Positions 12,001 through 22,447 of a DNA stretch of 64,000 nt are shown here, piece after piece; the stretch's first letter is position 1; each line of letters opens with the position of its first letter. The stretch lies in NCBI GenBank assembly GCA_022592445.1, contig JABYQR010000031.1, positions 124,001 to 188,000 on the forward strand. The letters run 5' to 3'. Made by a program: the position numbers and the translations under genes. The notes below the pieces were generated by a model, which saw nothing but the letters and a program-made list of their open reading frames with translations, had not been told where the DNA came from and did not search any database. Source of the DNA: Cytidiella melzeri (lineage: Eukaryota > Basidiomycota > Agaricomycetes > Polyporales > Irpicaceae).

Positions 12001-12542
12001 CTTCGGTCCTGCGGGAGATCCCAACGCGAAGGCTGGGCCGACGCCATACACGCTTGTTCCTTACGAACACGTCCCGCAGGACTCGGCGGCGCATCCAACA
12101 AACGGGTCCATGAGCTCGCTCTCTGAGCCTCGCATTCCTGAAGCCTGGACGTTCTCTGATCACAACGCTGTCATGTGTACGCAGTTTCCTCGTCGTTGTG
12201 TTTGACTTTCTGGTTCGGTGGGGATGTGAACTAAACAATGTGTGTTTTTACTGCAGTTGACGCCTCTCAAGATGTGTTTGGCGAGGCAGACGAGGTTCGT
12301 TTGTGCATCGATATACTAATATTTCGACATTGGCTAATATATTCTGCTTCTTATCCTTCTTTCAGCTCAACATGTCGAATCCACGACGGGCTCCGACGAA
12401 CAACGCACAGAGCTTCCGTCAGCGACCTCCGCCTATGACGATGCCGTCGACGTCGACACTGCCATCACCATTTGGGGGAGGAGGATCCGTAGAAGAAATT
12501 GAATTACGAACGCCCCGAGGCAAGGATACCTTCCACTCATGA
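9043..12542 (+). CDS. MscS-family mechanosensitive ion channel with EF-hand (fungal Msy1-like)
   Basis: Fungal MscS channels of this type sit in ER or other internal membranes and adjust calcium under hypo-osmotic shock (family knowledge). Sixteen exons give 830 aa: 9043-9474, 9552-9735, 9802-9826, 9890-10197, 10274-10569, 10630-10799, 10859-10988, 11047-11095, 11160-11365, 11435-11464, 11524-11550, 11609-11717, 11796-11873, 11943-12176, 12257-12294 and 12366-12542. The order is a disordered Ser-rich N-terminus (about 1-140), several membrane helices starting at FYNYLLNVSIVTRWFLFIVP, one EF-hand loop (DKDMNGDVTRDE), the MscS pore and beta domain (GLSWLIGGSLAEV, HPYDVGDRVSI, YTVKEIRLLSTIFLD) and a C-terminal beta region. 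Introns 1 and 2 appear to be GC-AG. Exons 3, 10 and 11 are only 25, 30 and 27 nt. For intron 2, a GT donor 4 nt upstream would remove one Gly. Confidence 0.9.
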
Positions 12543-12799
12543 TATCCTCTACAGGGAGAGAAACGCTTTCAATATCTGCATCACATAATATAGGTCATCA
12601 TCTTACTGCTGATTTATTGTCTACACTTATACACACGCACACTCCTATCGGCCTCGATTTACCGCGCAACTTTCACTGAAGTCGCTATGCGCATACGGCG
12701 CCTTAGATAGAGTAATTACAACGTGGACTACGTAGAGTAGAGTACACGAATTCTGCGCCTGGAGCGCGAAAACCGCGTACATATATTTGTAGAGGAATC

Positions 12800-14403
12800 C
12801 TAGACATTCCAACCACCCGCCTGTGTTGAAGGGCTTCCCCACCCAGTCGCTGCAGCATTGTTACTAGGGCTACCCCACCCAGTAGCGGCTGGGGGGTTGT
12901 TGCTGTTACTAGGACTGCCCCATGTACTACCTGTGGTCGACCCGGCAGGAGTAGGCCCCCAGGAATTACCAACCGGCGGGCTTCCCCAGGCGTTGGTCCT
13001 CCTAGCAGCGGACCCCGCTGGGCTTCCACCCCAGGCGTTGGTTGTAGCAGCAACGGCACTTGGACTCCATCCTCCGCCGGCACGAGGGCTTGCGTTTCCC
13101 CAGGACGTCTGGTTACCCCACGTAGCTGCTGCGGGTGCGCCGTTGGGTTGCGACCCGTTTGGTTGCAAGCTGTGGTTGTCGTTTTGTAGCCCGTCAAGTT
13201 CAGGGCCAGACTTCAAGCCGACTATGAGGCTGGCTAATTTTGTCTGGAGCTCTGACAGACCCTGCGTAAATTAGAACAGATGTGTAAGCTGACGATGCGT
13301 TGACGGAGGAAGATGTGAAGTACTCTCATGACCACCTCCTGTGGTGTCAGACTCCCGACTGTTTCCACTTGCATGTAAAACTTGTTTGGCTTGGCCGTGA
13401 AGTCGAAGGGTTCATCGTCTCTGGACGGCTCTTCTTCCTTTGCATTCTCACTGAGTGGCCACTCTGATTTTTCGTCTTGTTCGTACCAGTAGGAGGTATG
13501 TCTCAGCTTGTTGTAAGGATCGTACTCGAAGCCGACGGCGGAGCATGGGGACCATTTTGCGTGCTCTTTCGCTAGGCCCTGTGAGAGAATGCTTTAAATC
13601 GCTTGGGAGAATACCGGTGGCACATGGACTTCACGTACTTTCTTGGCGATACACCGTGCCTTGATCTCCTGTCCATTTCCAATGCGACATATAAGGATCG
13701 GTTGAGTGAGCGGGTCGTCTGTTAAACCCATTGAGAGCTACTTGGGGACATGGAAACAAAGAAGTCAAATGTGGACCACGCACCTTTGCCGACCGGGAGT
13801 CCAAACCCTTCGACACGCTTTCCCAGCTCTTCTCCTGCGTCGCCCTCGTCGACACCATATGTCGCGGACGGTTCCAGGTGGTTGCTCGTAACGTCAATCT
13901 TGGCAAATTGCGTTTCACACTTGATTTGCAGTGTCAAGACAACAGAGCAGTATGCACAATACGAAGAGCATGTGCAGTCCTAAAGGAATAGAAATCAGGT
14001 CTTCTGTTGCCTCGGAGGAGAAAAGGGACGCGGATACTCTTGTATAGCGTATCGAGTCGTCGCAGTTTGTACTGAGAAGCGGAATCATCCCGAGCCTGTG
14101 CGCGATGAACTCGTCTGAGAGGTAGCTAGTGTTGGTGTCGATCTCGACAAGGTCGATCGCTACAATGTCTGTAAGCAGCCTAGAAGCAGGGAGATATTAT
14201 GAGCACGCACCGACCGTCGGCAGGTCCGCCATACAAACCCGACGAACGGAGTTCGCTAGCCTGCAATGCACGCCCCATTAGAGAGGCCAACTTGTTAAGA
14301 TCGACCACAGTACGTACGCCATGTCAACATTTTCCAGGACAAAGTTGACCCTGTCTTTCTTCAGCTCTCGTATGCGCACCACGGGTTCTGCTTCCTGGGC
14401 CAT
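12800..14403 (-). CDS. RPB3: RNA polymerase II subunit Rpb3 with a WG/GW-rich C-terminal tail
   Basis: Rpb3 pairs with Rpb11 as the alpha-like assembly platform of RNA polymerase II in the nucleus. The exons are 14403-14318, 14260-14211, 14159-14038, 13979-13784, 13718-13639, 13578-13324 and 13261-12800, giving 416 aa. Core motifs are [51 protein letters not shown], the zinc loop [21 protein letters not shown] and [17 protein letters not shown]. Yeast Rpb3 is about 318 aa; most of the extra length here is a low-complexity tail (roughly the last 110 residues). That tail has ten Trp, each next to Gly, in units such as [16 protein letters not shown] and NSWGPTP. Such repeats resemble Argonaute hooks (see findings). 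The 3' end converges on the channel gene. Confidence 0.93.
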
Positions 14404-14559
14404 GACCTTGACTGGATGAATGTCGCGGTGAAGCAGAGTATGGTGGCTGAGAGACGGAGATGGACTAGACGCTCTCGATATTCGACATTCCCCCGGCGTC
14501 TCGTTGATTGTAGTTTCGCTTGTCTACTTACTTCACAACATATACTTGAACACCGTCAA

Positions 14560-14617
14560 TTCGTGTTACGATATGACAGACATATGCAGACTGACATTTC
14601 GTGTTACGATATGACAG
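14560..14617. repeat. Two exact 20-bp direct repeats upstream of RPB3
   Basis: TTCGTGTTACGATATGACAG occurs at 14560-14579 and again at 14598-14617, with starts 38 bp apart. It lies about 160-215 bp upstream of the RPB3 start and about 100-150 bp upstream of the TATA box on the plus strand. It may be a factor-binding site pair (inference). Confidence 0.7.
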
Positions 14618-14710
14618 TGTTCGTCTCGCGATTCGACGCATTTGGTCAATACCGACCCCCAATAATCTCGGCTAGCTATAACAGTCGACCCGCCTAGCTT
14701 GCCCGCAACG

Positions 14711-14718
14711 TATATAAT
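14711..14718 (+). promoter_or_regulatory. TATA box ahead of the tandem-module region
   Basis: TATATAAT stands alone in a GC-balanced stretch, on the plus strand, about 100 bp before the first TTGCGCGCAGTG module. It would place a transcription start near 14740. No protein gene follows within 3 kb. Confidence 0.5.
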
Positions 14719-15372
14719 CTGTCGCAGCCTCACAAGAACTAGCTCTACTGCTTTCCTCCTTACCACCACCTCTCCTTCCTGCATCCACACGGCTGGTACT
14801 TGTCGTCAAGCTTCTCATATCAAGACCATCCTTGCGCGCAGTGTCCTCAAGACTAGGAGGATTAAGACCTTCCGCTCAAGCTTCAAGACCATGGGTACTA
14901 GTTAAGGTATGGCTGGAAGGTCGTCGTGGGATGTGTTGTTAGGGGAGTCATGACCCTGTTTGAGCCTCGCATGCCCTTCGCTCGTCCAGCCTTCCATGAT
15001 TACTGTTTGACGCAATGTGTGTTCGCTCACCTCTCTGCTGCCCTACCGAGCTTTGTAGGTACGAGTCGGGCGTCGCGTCTGGCCAAAGAGGGTATCTATG
15101 TGGAGATGGGAGCCGCACGAGTGAGACTGAGGCCTGATCACCCGATGATGTCGAGCTGGGGCGGCGAGGTCGGTGTTCGGTATCTTCTCTCTGCACGCTC
15201 AAGCTTTACCATTTTCTGCTCACGGCGTTTGTCATCATTCCATACTCACTTGCCCTTTTGCCATTCTAGTTCTTCTTATCGCCTTCAGTATGCAAGGTAA
15301 GTACTGATCACCATACCTTTTCATCACATCTCACAGACGTGTTTGATTCAGGCATAGCAAAGAGCCAGCCCT

Positions 15373-15393
15373 GGGGGGGGGGGGGGGGGGGGG
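15373..15393 (+). repeat. Homopolymer tract of 21 G
   Basis: An uninterrupted run of G lies 13 bp before the first stem-loop module. It could form a G-quadruplex in RNA or DNA. Its exact length is unreliable because such runs are prone to sequencing and assembly error. Confidence 0.8.
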
Positions 15394-15405
15394 AATGGAT
15401 GCACG

Positions 15406-16855
15406 GTAGGTCGATAAGTAGCTTCGAGGGCGTGACCCAACTCCTGCTTTCGGATGCATTTCTCTTTTCCCCTTCTATCTTTTGTTCGGCGTGCTGTTGT
15501 TCTACTTATTCCCTTTCTCTTACTCACCAGCACGTCTAAGTGTCTTCAAGTCGCGCGCAGTGTATCAATTCAAGACCGAAGTGCCGATGGACTTGAAGGT
15601 AAGCCGAATATGCAGCTTTGAGGGCTCCATGACCCAACTCCTGCTTTCGGATGCATTTCTACGGCAATATACTGCTTGGCATTTACTTATACTGTTCTCT
15701 ATTTGAACATCAAGCCTTCAAGTCGCGCGCAGTGCATGAATAGTCAAGACCGAAATGCCGATGGACTTCAGCGGTATGCCGAATATGCAGTTTCGAGGGC
15801 TCCATGACCCAACTCCTGCATTCGGATGTATTTCTCTCGTACCCTTCGTCGCACTTGATTCAGTGTCTTACGCGCTGTACCGCCTTTTGTTCCATTGATG
15901 TCCTTCTTCATCCCAGAGTGCGCTGGTCTTCAAGCGGCGTGCAGTGCATGTCAAGAGCGATCGAACTAACGGTAGGCCGAATAAGCTGTTTTGAGGGCTC
16001 CATGACCCAACTCCTGCTTTTCGGATGCTCTTGCCCTTCGACCTTGTATTTCGCATGCTGTACCGCCTCTTGATTTACATATGCCCTTTCTTCTGCTCAT
16101 CAGCACGTCAAATGTCTTCAAGTCGCGCGCAGTGTATGAAGAGTCAAGACCGAAGTGCCGATGGACCTCGACGGTAGGCCGAATGAGCAGTTTCGAGGGC
16201 TCCATGACCCGACTCCTGCTTTTCGGGAGTATGTGATATCTTTCTAACCACCAGTTATCTCCCGCACGAGTATGTATTGCCTTCCGTTTTACTCAGTCTT
16301 TTTCTATGCGCATAGTTTCATCAAGTAGGTCGTGCAAAACAACAAGGTTTGTAAGGCTCTTGCATTCTTGTTGCTACTGATTAATATTCTCAACAGGATG
16401 CCAAGTACAGCATCTCGAAGCCGCGTGCACTGCACCAAGAATACGCCTCAAGCCAGCAGAGCCGAGCGTACTGAACGGTAGGCTGGATGAGCAGCTTTGA
16501 GGACTCATGATCCAACTCCTGCTCTCTGGACCACTTCGCTATTGTTTGCTGCTACATGTGCTCGCTATCAATGTTCCGCCGTTCCTTGTTCATGTTCATG
16601 CGTATGGTCGCTCTGATTACCTCAGTTATGCACAGCTTATGCTCTGACTAATATAGAGCTTCCGAAGGTGAGTAGCAGTGACGTTGGTTAGTATCATGCT
16701 TTTCTGATTATGGTTGACTCGTACAGGGTCTTTGCCGGGTCGAAGTCGCGCGCAGTGTTTCAAGAACAGCCCAGACCGAATGAGCCGAGGGCTAACTCAC
16801 GTAGGCAGGACGAACAGTTTCGAGGGCATCCATGAGCCCAACTCCTGTTTTCCTG
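15406..16855 (+). repeat. Seven copies of a GT-initiated stem-loop element with co-varying arms
   Basis: The copies lie at 15406-15453, 15599-15650, 15774-15825, 15972-16024, 16174-16226, 16478-16529 and 16801-16855. Spacing is about 175-320 bp. Each starts with a 5' splice-site-like GT. Copy 5 shows the plan: outer arm CCGAA with TTCGG, a 2-nt bulge, second arm AGCAG with CTGCT, then an inner GGG with CCC around a loop containing TCCATGA. Copy 3 changes the second arm to TGCAG with CTGCA. Copy 7 changes the outer arm to CAGGA with TCCTG, the second to AACAG with CTGTT and the inner to GGGC with GCCC. Copy 6 changes the inner arm to GGA with TCC. Copy 4 has a partly mismatched second arm. The pairings were found by eye. 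Confidence 0.75.
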
Positions 16856-16979
16856 AGTATCACTTCTCTCACACCCCACCTCGGGATGTTGTTACCTCTC
16901 TCCTCTTTCCCCTGCATCCTCTTTGCTTAAGGGCGTTGGTTGCTCAACACTGAATAGTTTTGTATTTTTGTTCCGCAGG

Positions 16980-17881
16980 CGTAAGTAGGCGGAGAGCAAT
17001 AGCGATGACGGGAGAAAGCCCGGATGCAGGACGGAGGTCTGGCCAGCCTCCGGCTTTGTATTCATGGTTGACTCCTGTCATGAAAGCGCCAAAAAGCGTA
17101 AGTCGCTCTGGTACACGGGGCATTCACCATGAGCTAACTCGCCTACAAAGAGCACAGGGAAGAATATCTTCGACCTAGCAAGTCACGTGTCTGTCGTGCA
17201 GTGTCGTTGCTTTTTTTCTTTCGCCTGCGAGAGAAGCTGCTAGGCCGTTCTCGCGTGCGGACTGTGGTCCTTCATGCGTAAAACACTGCTTACAGCCGTA
17301 GTGTTCGAGGATCAAAATCCGGCACTCAAGTGTCTATCTGTTGTTGGTCATCGCGCACCGTACGCACAGAATTTCCGCAGTTAGTGGTGAAGTTGTCGAC
17401 CTGCAACATCCCCCGGCTCAGACATCCGCTATGTTTCTATATTATGACATCCACTTCTAGTAGCGAAAGTAATTTACGAAAATGTAGTGCAATGTTGAAA
17501 CGGGCTGCGCTACAAAGCTCTTGTCTGGATGATTTAGCAAACGAAACACACAACTTACATTAATCAATAGAATACGAGAGAGTATACATACAGTTAATAA
17601 TATATTCTACAAATCAGAGAATACATACTTGGGCAAGCTCCATGCTACACTGTAGACTTTTGTGTTCTCAGCGTGCCTCGGCACCCTGTGCGAAGCAGGT
17701 TATTCCTTTCACAACGCATAGGCTGAATGTAACAACCGCTCAAGGGCGTAGCTGGTGTTCTACCCAGGTGCAAACAGCAACCAGAAGAAGAAAGCGCTCC
17801 ATAGATGCCATCCTCAGCCTCTCACTTGCGCTGTCCAGAAGCGCAGTAAAGCTTGGGTATTTCGATGGCGGGGTGTTAAAG
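16980..17881. other. Region without a recognisable gene
   Basis: After the last module acceptor the sequence shows no further copy of the stem-loop and no convincing exon. It becomes AT-rich at 17440-17640, which probably belongs to the 3' flank of the convergent coiled-coil gene. Confidence 0.4.
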
Positions 17882-20067
17882 TTACGTATTGTCTAAATGA
17901 CGGTCGTCCAACATTGACCAGCCACCGAAGACGTCCTCTGGTTCCGTCGGGGGATAGGCAGACGGGAATCCCTCGGAGGGAGGCTTGCTCGGCAAGCGGA
18001 GGGAGGGTAGAAGAGGTGACATAACGATGGGCGACGAAAGTGGTGAGCGGATCGAAGAGTTTGTGATACTCGACATGCTTGATATGCTCAGTCCCGGCGT
18101 AGCTGGCCATGATCTCTCGGAGAATGTAGACGTGGACATGGACATGGCGGTGGAGACACGGGTGTCGTCTTCGTCTTCGATGTCAGTTTGGATGACCTCA
18201 ACCTCCTGTTCGTCATCCGTCAACTTGACCTCCTCATCTTCTTCCTCTGTTTCCTCCTCCTCCTCCGGGAAAGGCTCTCCTGGCCGCTCATATGCATGTA
18301 GCTGCCTTCTGAGCTGCTTCTGCGTGCCTCTAGATTCTTTGAGCAAGTGTTCGGACCGGACGAGTTCTGCAGCGAGGAAGCTATATGCTGACTCGAGGAC
18401 ATCGAATGATATTTCCAGCGTCTCGTACTTGTCTTCGTAGTTCCGAAGAGCTTCTGCGAGCATGCACTCCAAATCATCCGAGACCTTCTTCTGTGCCTCC
18501 AGCGCCTTGACTCGGCTAGCCAGACGGTCCTTGTCCAGCCCTTCGGCTTGGGCACGACCAAGACGTGCTACTCGTCGCTCATAACGCTTGACGCACTTGG
18601 ACAGTTGCTCGCGGAGGGATGTGATCTCTGCTTGGGCGGTTGACAGCTCGCCTTCGTACATATTGCGCGCGCATTGCGACTCGACGTGTACAAAGGACAA
18701 GTCTTCGGCAAGACATTCGCGGAGCTGTGTACAGCAACCCCTTCGTGGCGTCCCCTGAGCAGCTAGACGTGTAGCTTCTGCGGACTTCAATTCGAATTCG
18801 TTCTGAATACGCTCAAGCTTGGCCTGGAATGATCGTCATGAGCAGGTGAGGCTTAGAACAGTCGGGGAACAAACTGACCTTGAATTCGCTTTCATCGACA
18901 CCAGCAAGTGCGATACGCTGGAGCCAAGTGTTCCTCTGACTCGTGTGCTCTACTTCTTGGTCTTGAAGTTGTTGCTTGAGAGACGCGTTTTCATGATGCA
19001 CTTGCTGCAAAGATGTCCGATATCCAGCTTCGACCTCGACCAGCCGTTTTTCCAGAGAGTTTCGGTGGATATCATGGACGCTCCCGTCTTCGAAAAGCCG
19101 AAGTTTGAGCGACTCGTTCTCCAGCCTCAACGCATCTAGTTGACGGTGCAATTCCGATAGGGAGGCAGAATGAGCGGAACGCTGTTCGATGAGGGTCGCT
19201 GAATGCTGCAGGAGCTGCTTCTTCAGGTCGGCGTTCTCCCTTCGATATTGTCTGACCAAATCCTCGCATTTCATCTGTCGTCACATGTCAGTCTATGACT
19301 ATCAGCGTGAGAAATATGTGGGGAGGTCACACACCGTAATCGATGCCTGCTCCGTCTCGAGAAATTGTACAGCGCGCTCCAGAGACTCTTGCTCATGCTC
19401 AAATGCTTTCAGGCGACATTCCTGTTCGTAGAACTGCTGCTTCGCGTGTCGATCCAGTATTGTGTTGTTGGATTTGAATTGCTCATTTGCGGTCGTGAGA
19501 TTGTCGTTATCAGCCTTGAGCTGCCTGTTCTGGGACTTGCAGAGCTCTAGATCACGTGATGTGGAGCTAAGGGTGATGTTTTGACGGTCGAAAAGGCCGC
19601 TTTGCTCCTGCAGAGGTAGATTGTCATATTTGTGACGTTGAGCGATAAGTTGTAGAAGGAGCCAGAGATATGGGGGATGTCAAAGTGCGAGAGAGAACAC
19701 TCACCCTGAGCTGAGTCTGGAGCGCCTCACACTTCTGTATCACCTTGTTCAGCTTCTCCACTGCATGGTGATACTTCTGCAGCTGATAGGTTTGAGCGCG
19801 GCGTTCACGGCTCCGTTCGAGCTTGAGAGACCTCAGCCACTGCCACAGCTTGGCACGACGGGCGAAGACGACTGGGAGTTGGCGGCAGAGGAGCAGCACA
19901 AAAAACGCGAGCACCACCGTGACGACAAGGATCGGCAGTGGACTTGGTTCGCTCTCCAACGCGTGCCATGCTACCACGGGGCGTGGCTGCCTGCGAAGGT
20001 GGTAGACCTCTGAGAACTTGAAGGGCGAAAGGAATCGATGGGGTATACGGTTGTATGCTGTAGACAT
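17882..20067 (-). CDS. Membrane-anchored coiled-coil protein, unknown family
   Basis: Four exons (20067-19705, 19607-19335, 19274-18879, 18823-17882) give 657 aa. A short N-terminal segment is followed by one membrane helix (LPILVVTVVLAFFVLLLCRQL, about residues 42-62). Next comes a long heptad-like region rich in Lys, Glu, Gln and Arg (about 75-500), read here as a cytosolic coiled coil. The C-terminal part has an acidic tract of about 25 residues (EEEEETEEEDEEVKL) and then a Ser/Pro-rich stretch ending DVFGGWSMLDDRHLDNT. I do not recognise a catalytic motif. The layout would suit a tether, golgin-like or nuclear-envelope protein, but this is only inference from shape. All four joins are in phase 0 and have good splice sites. 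Confidence 0.8.
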
Positions 20068-20733
20068 GGTGGTGGGCGTAAGTTGATTTGAAAAACGCGT
20101 ACAAGTCGAGGGGCATATATACACACTTGTGTAAGTTTCTATCGAGATGCGAGGCTGTCGAGGTCAAGGGTTGCTCTCGTGAGCTGCGAACAAAGCACGG
20201 GCTTCGAGCCAAGCAACGCACCGTGGACGTTCGGTTCATCCTGGGTGTCATGTTTGAGGCATCATGGCGAGGGCGAGCGTGTCTAAGCATTAATGCGTCA
20301 AGAGGCGGTCAATGGTCATAGCATGGGGGAGAGCATGCAGAGTTGAGTGCAGAGGTGAGAGGTGGAGGTTGCAATGAAAACGGCACGGTTACCACGAGGC
20401 CCACCCGGAGCTATATCGCCCGCAACCGCAGAGGTCACTCTCAAAAATGTCGGTGAGACATTCCAGCTTGCGTTGTTTTTTTTGAAGCGAACGATGTACT
20501 TTACATATAGCAAGGAATGTACAGCCCACAACGAATTCGAAGTCGTCAACAAGAACAACAGGCAAAGTTTGTCGACACCGGCTATAACGCGGCAGGCGCC
20601 CGGGTGATCGTGTGCGAGAATGTGAGCATCGTGCCGGATGCATTCGCACATCGTTGGACATGATGAGCTCGCTCTCATAAAAGCCCTACTCTCAACGTAC
20701 GCTGCCACTTCCACGTGCGCCTACAGGTGAAGC
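20068..20733. other. Divergent promoter region between the coiled-coil gene and HEM15
   Basis: About 0.67 kb separates the two start codons. I see no clear TATA box. A 132-codon minus-strand open frame (20316-20714) has no recognisable motif and is read as chance. Confidence 0.4.
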
Positions 20734-22194
20734 ATGCACTCATCATCGGCGTCGCGTGCGTCAGCAGCGGTCACCCGCTCGCTGCGTCGACCTCTGGCGA
20801 CGCTCAACAATGCACACACGGCAGGAAAGAGGTGAGTTGTATTACTGCTACAGCTGCACGTCGGTATGAGTAAACTGACTTGTCGACAGCCCTACAGGTA
20901 TGCTGCAGTGACACGCGTATATGCCACACAAGTGAACTGACAGAGGCAATAAATAGCCATTGTGATGATGAACATGGGCGGGCCGTCGACTGTACGCAGG
21001 ACACTCAGTCTTAGTCGATCCTCTACAAGCACGCTGACCGCCCTCCACAGGTAGCGGAGACCCACGACTTCCTCAAGAACCTCTTCTCGGACGGAGACCT
21101 CATCCCTCTCCCCTTCCAGTCGATTCTTGCGCCGTGGATAGCACGCCGACGTACGCCCAAGATCGAAAAGCAATACACTGACATTGGTGGAGGTTCCCCT
21201 ATCCTGAAATACACACGGTTGCAAGGCGAGCGTATGGCTGCACTGTTGGATGAACTACATCCCGCGACCGCACCTCACAAAGCCTACGTCGCCTTCCGGT
21301 ACGCGCAGCCTCTGACGCACGAGACCGCAAAGGAGCTCAGGCGCGACGGCGTCAAGCGTGCTGTGGCATTTACCCAGTATCCGCAGTACAGTTGCAGCAC
21401 AACAGGAAGTAGTCTCAACGAGCTGTACCGGAAAGGCAAGGCTGGGGAGTTGGGCGAGGGTGTCGAGTGGAGTGTGATAGATCGGTGGGGGACCCATCCT
21501 GGCTTTGTCGAGGTATGTGGGCACTCTGCGACTGTTTGCCGAGGCACAGCTCACGTACGCTGTGCAGGCAATGGCTCAAAACGTAGAACGTGCCCTCGAA
21601 AAGTTTCCGGAAGATACGCGACACGAGGTGGTCATCCTCTTCTCTGCACACTCCCTGCCCATGTCAGTGGTTAACCGTGGTGATCCGTACGTTTCCGAGG
21701 TGGCAGCATCTGTATCCGCCGTCATGGATAGACTGAAGCACTCGAACCCATACCGGCTTGTCTGGCAATCGCAGGTCGGTCCATCTCAGTGGATGGGAAT
21801 GCAGACGGGCGATGCTATCAAGGGTCTCGCCAAGATAGGCCGTAAGAAGGCCGTCCTCGTTCCGATAGCCTTCACGAGCGATCACATCGAGACGTTGTAT
21901 GAGCTTGACCTTGAGTATGTCAAGGAAGGCGAAGAGGTCCGTCTCACAGTCTCTATACAGGATCAAAGTCTCATCGGACCCATATAGCTCGGCGTTGAGA
22001 TCCAACGAGCTGAGGCGTTGAACGATTCACCAGTGTTCATTCGCGCATTGGCTGATCTAGCTTCCACTCATCTACGCGATTACGCCACAGGCCGCATCGG
22101 TCCCACCAGTCTACAGATGGGTCTGAGATGTCCTGGGTGCACGAACGCTACTTGTGGCACACAGAAGACTTGGTTTGCGCGTGGCGGTCGGTAA
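20734..22194 (+). CDS. HEM15: Ferrochelatase (heme synthase)
   Basis: Ferrochelatase inserts Fe2+ into protoporphyrin IX at the inner mitochondrial membrane, the last step of heme synthesis. Exons 20734-20831, 20890-20897, 20957-20991, 21051-21512, 21568-21936 and 21988-22194 give 392 aa. The first 30 residues (Ser, Arg and Ala rich) look like a mitochondrial presequence. Then come [37 protein letters not shown], the active-site region [13 protein letters not shown] with its conserved His, and [14 protein letters not shown]. The C-terminal CPGC plus TC in [16 protein letters not shown] supplies Cys ligands of the 2Fe-2S cluster found in fungal and animal enzymes. Exon 2 is only 8 nt, yet removing it breaks the frame. 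The product would supply heme to enzymes such as the peroxidase farther along (inference). Confidence 0.93.
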
Positions 22195-22447
22195 CAAGGA
22201 GGGCCTTTGTTGATAGTTTGCCTCAGTCTGTACATACCACTGTCGATTTTAGAGTACAGTTGTACGTAAACTATCTGCACTCTTGCGCAGTTGAGTGTGT
22301 CTGGACCAAGCATATGAAGCAGTGCGACGTTGTTTGCGTCGTATCTTTCGACTTTGAAGATTACCTCTGATCATACGAGGATAAAGTACTAGCGCTGAGT
22401 GTTAAATGCCTGCTTGAGCGATCGTGCCTGTACCATAATCTTCCGCC

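Larger units (their letters stand above)
14740..16979 (+). ncRNA. Candidate multi-exon non-coding RNA built from tandem exon-intron modules
   Basis: After the TATA box the sequence is an array of related modules rather than a protein gene. Each module has an exon-like part of about 60-90 nt containing a variant of CTTCAAGTCGCGCGCAGTG, seen at about 14820, 15546, 15717, 15926, 16109, 16416 and 16737. It then has an intron-like part that starts with GTAAGC, GTATGC or GTAGGC and ends after a pyrimidine tract with CAG or AG. Credible acceptors lie just before about 15530, 15915, 16103, 16397, 16727 and 16979. No frame is conserved through the exon-like parts, and all frames carry stops. The intron-like parts each carry a conserved stem-loop, described separately. 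Transcription and splicing are inferred. A snoRNA host gene or a lncRNA are possible identities; a decayed repetitive coding gene is the main alternative. Confidence 0.4.

Noticed and set aside
12703..13197. 164-codon minus-strand open frame rich in Pro, Gly and Leu, overlapping the end of RPB3
   Set aside because: It is the shifted frame of the RPB3 WG-repeat exon; repeats keep several frames open.
15406..16855. CRISPR-like reading of the regularly spaced repeats
   Set aside because: The organism is a eukaryote, the repeats are diverged, the spacing is uneven and the spacers themselves are related.
17985..18440. 151-codon plus-strand Ser-rich open frame
   Set aside because: It is antisense to the acidic tract of the coiled-coil protein gene (GAG/GAA complement gives Ser/Leu).
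20316..20714. 132-codon minus-strand open frame between the coiled-coil gene and HEM15
   Set aside because: It has no recognisable domain and lies in a divergent promoter region.
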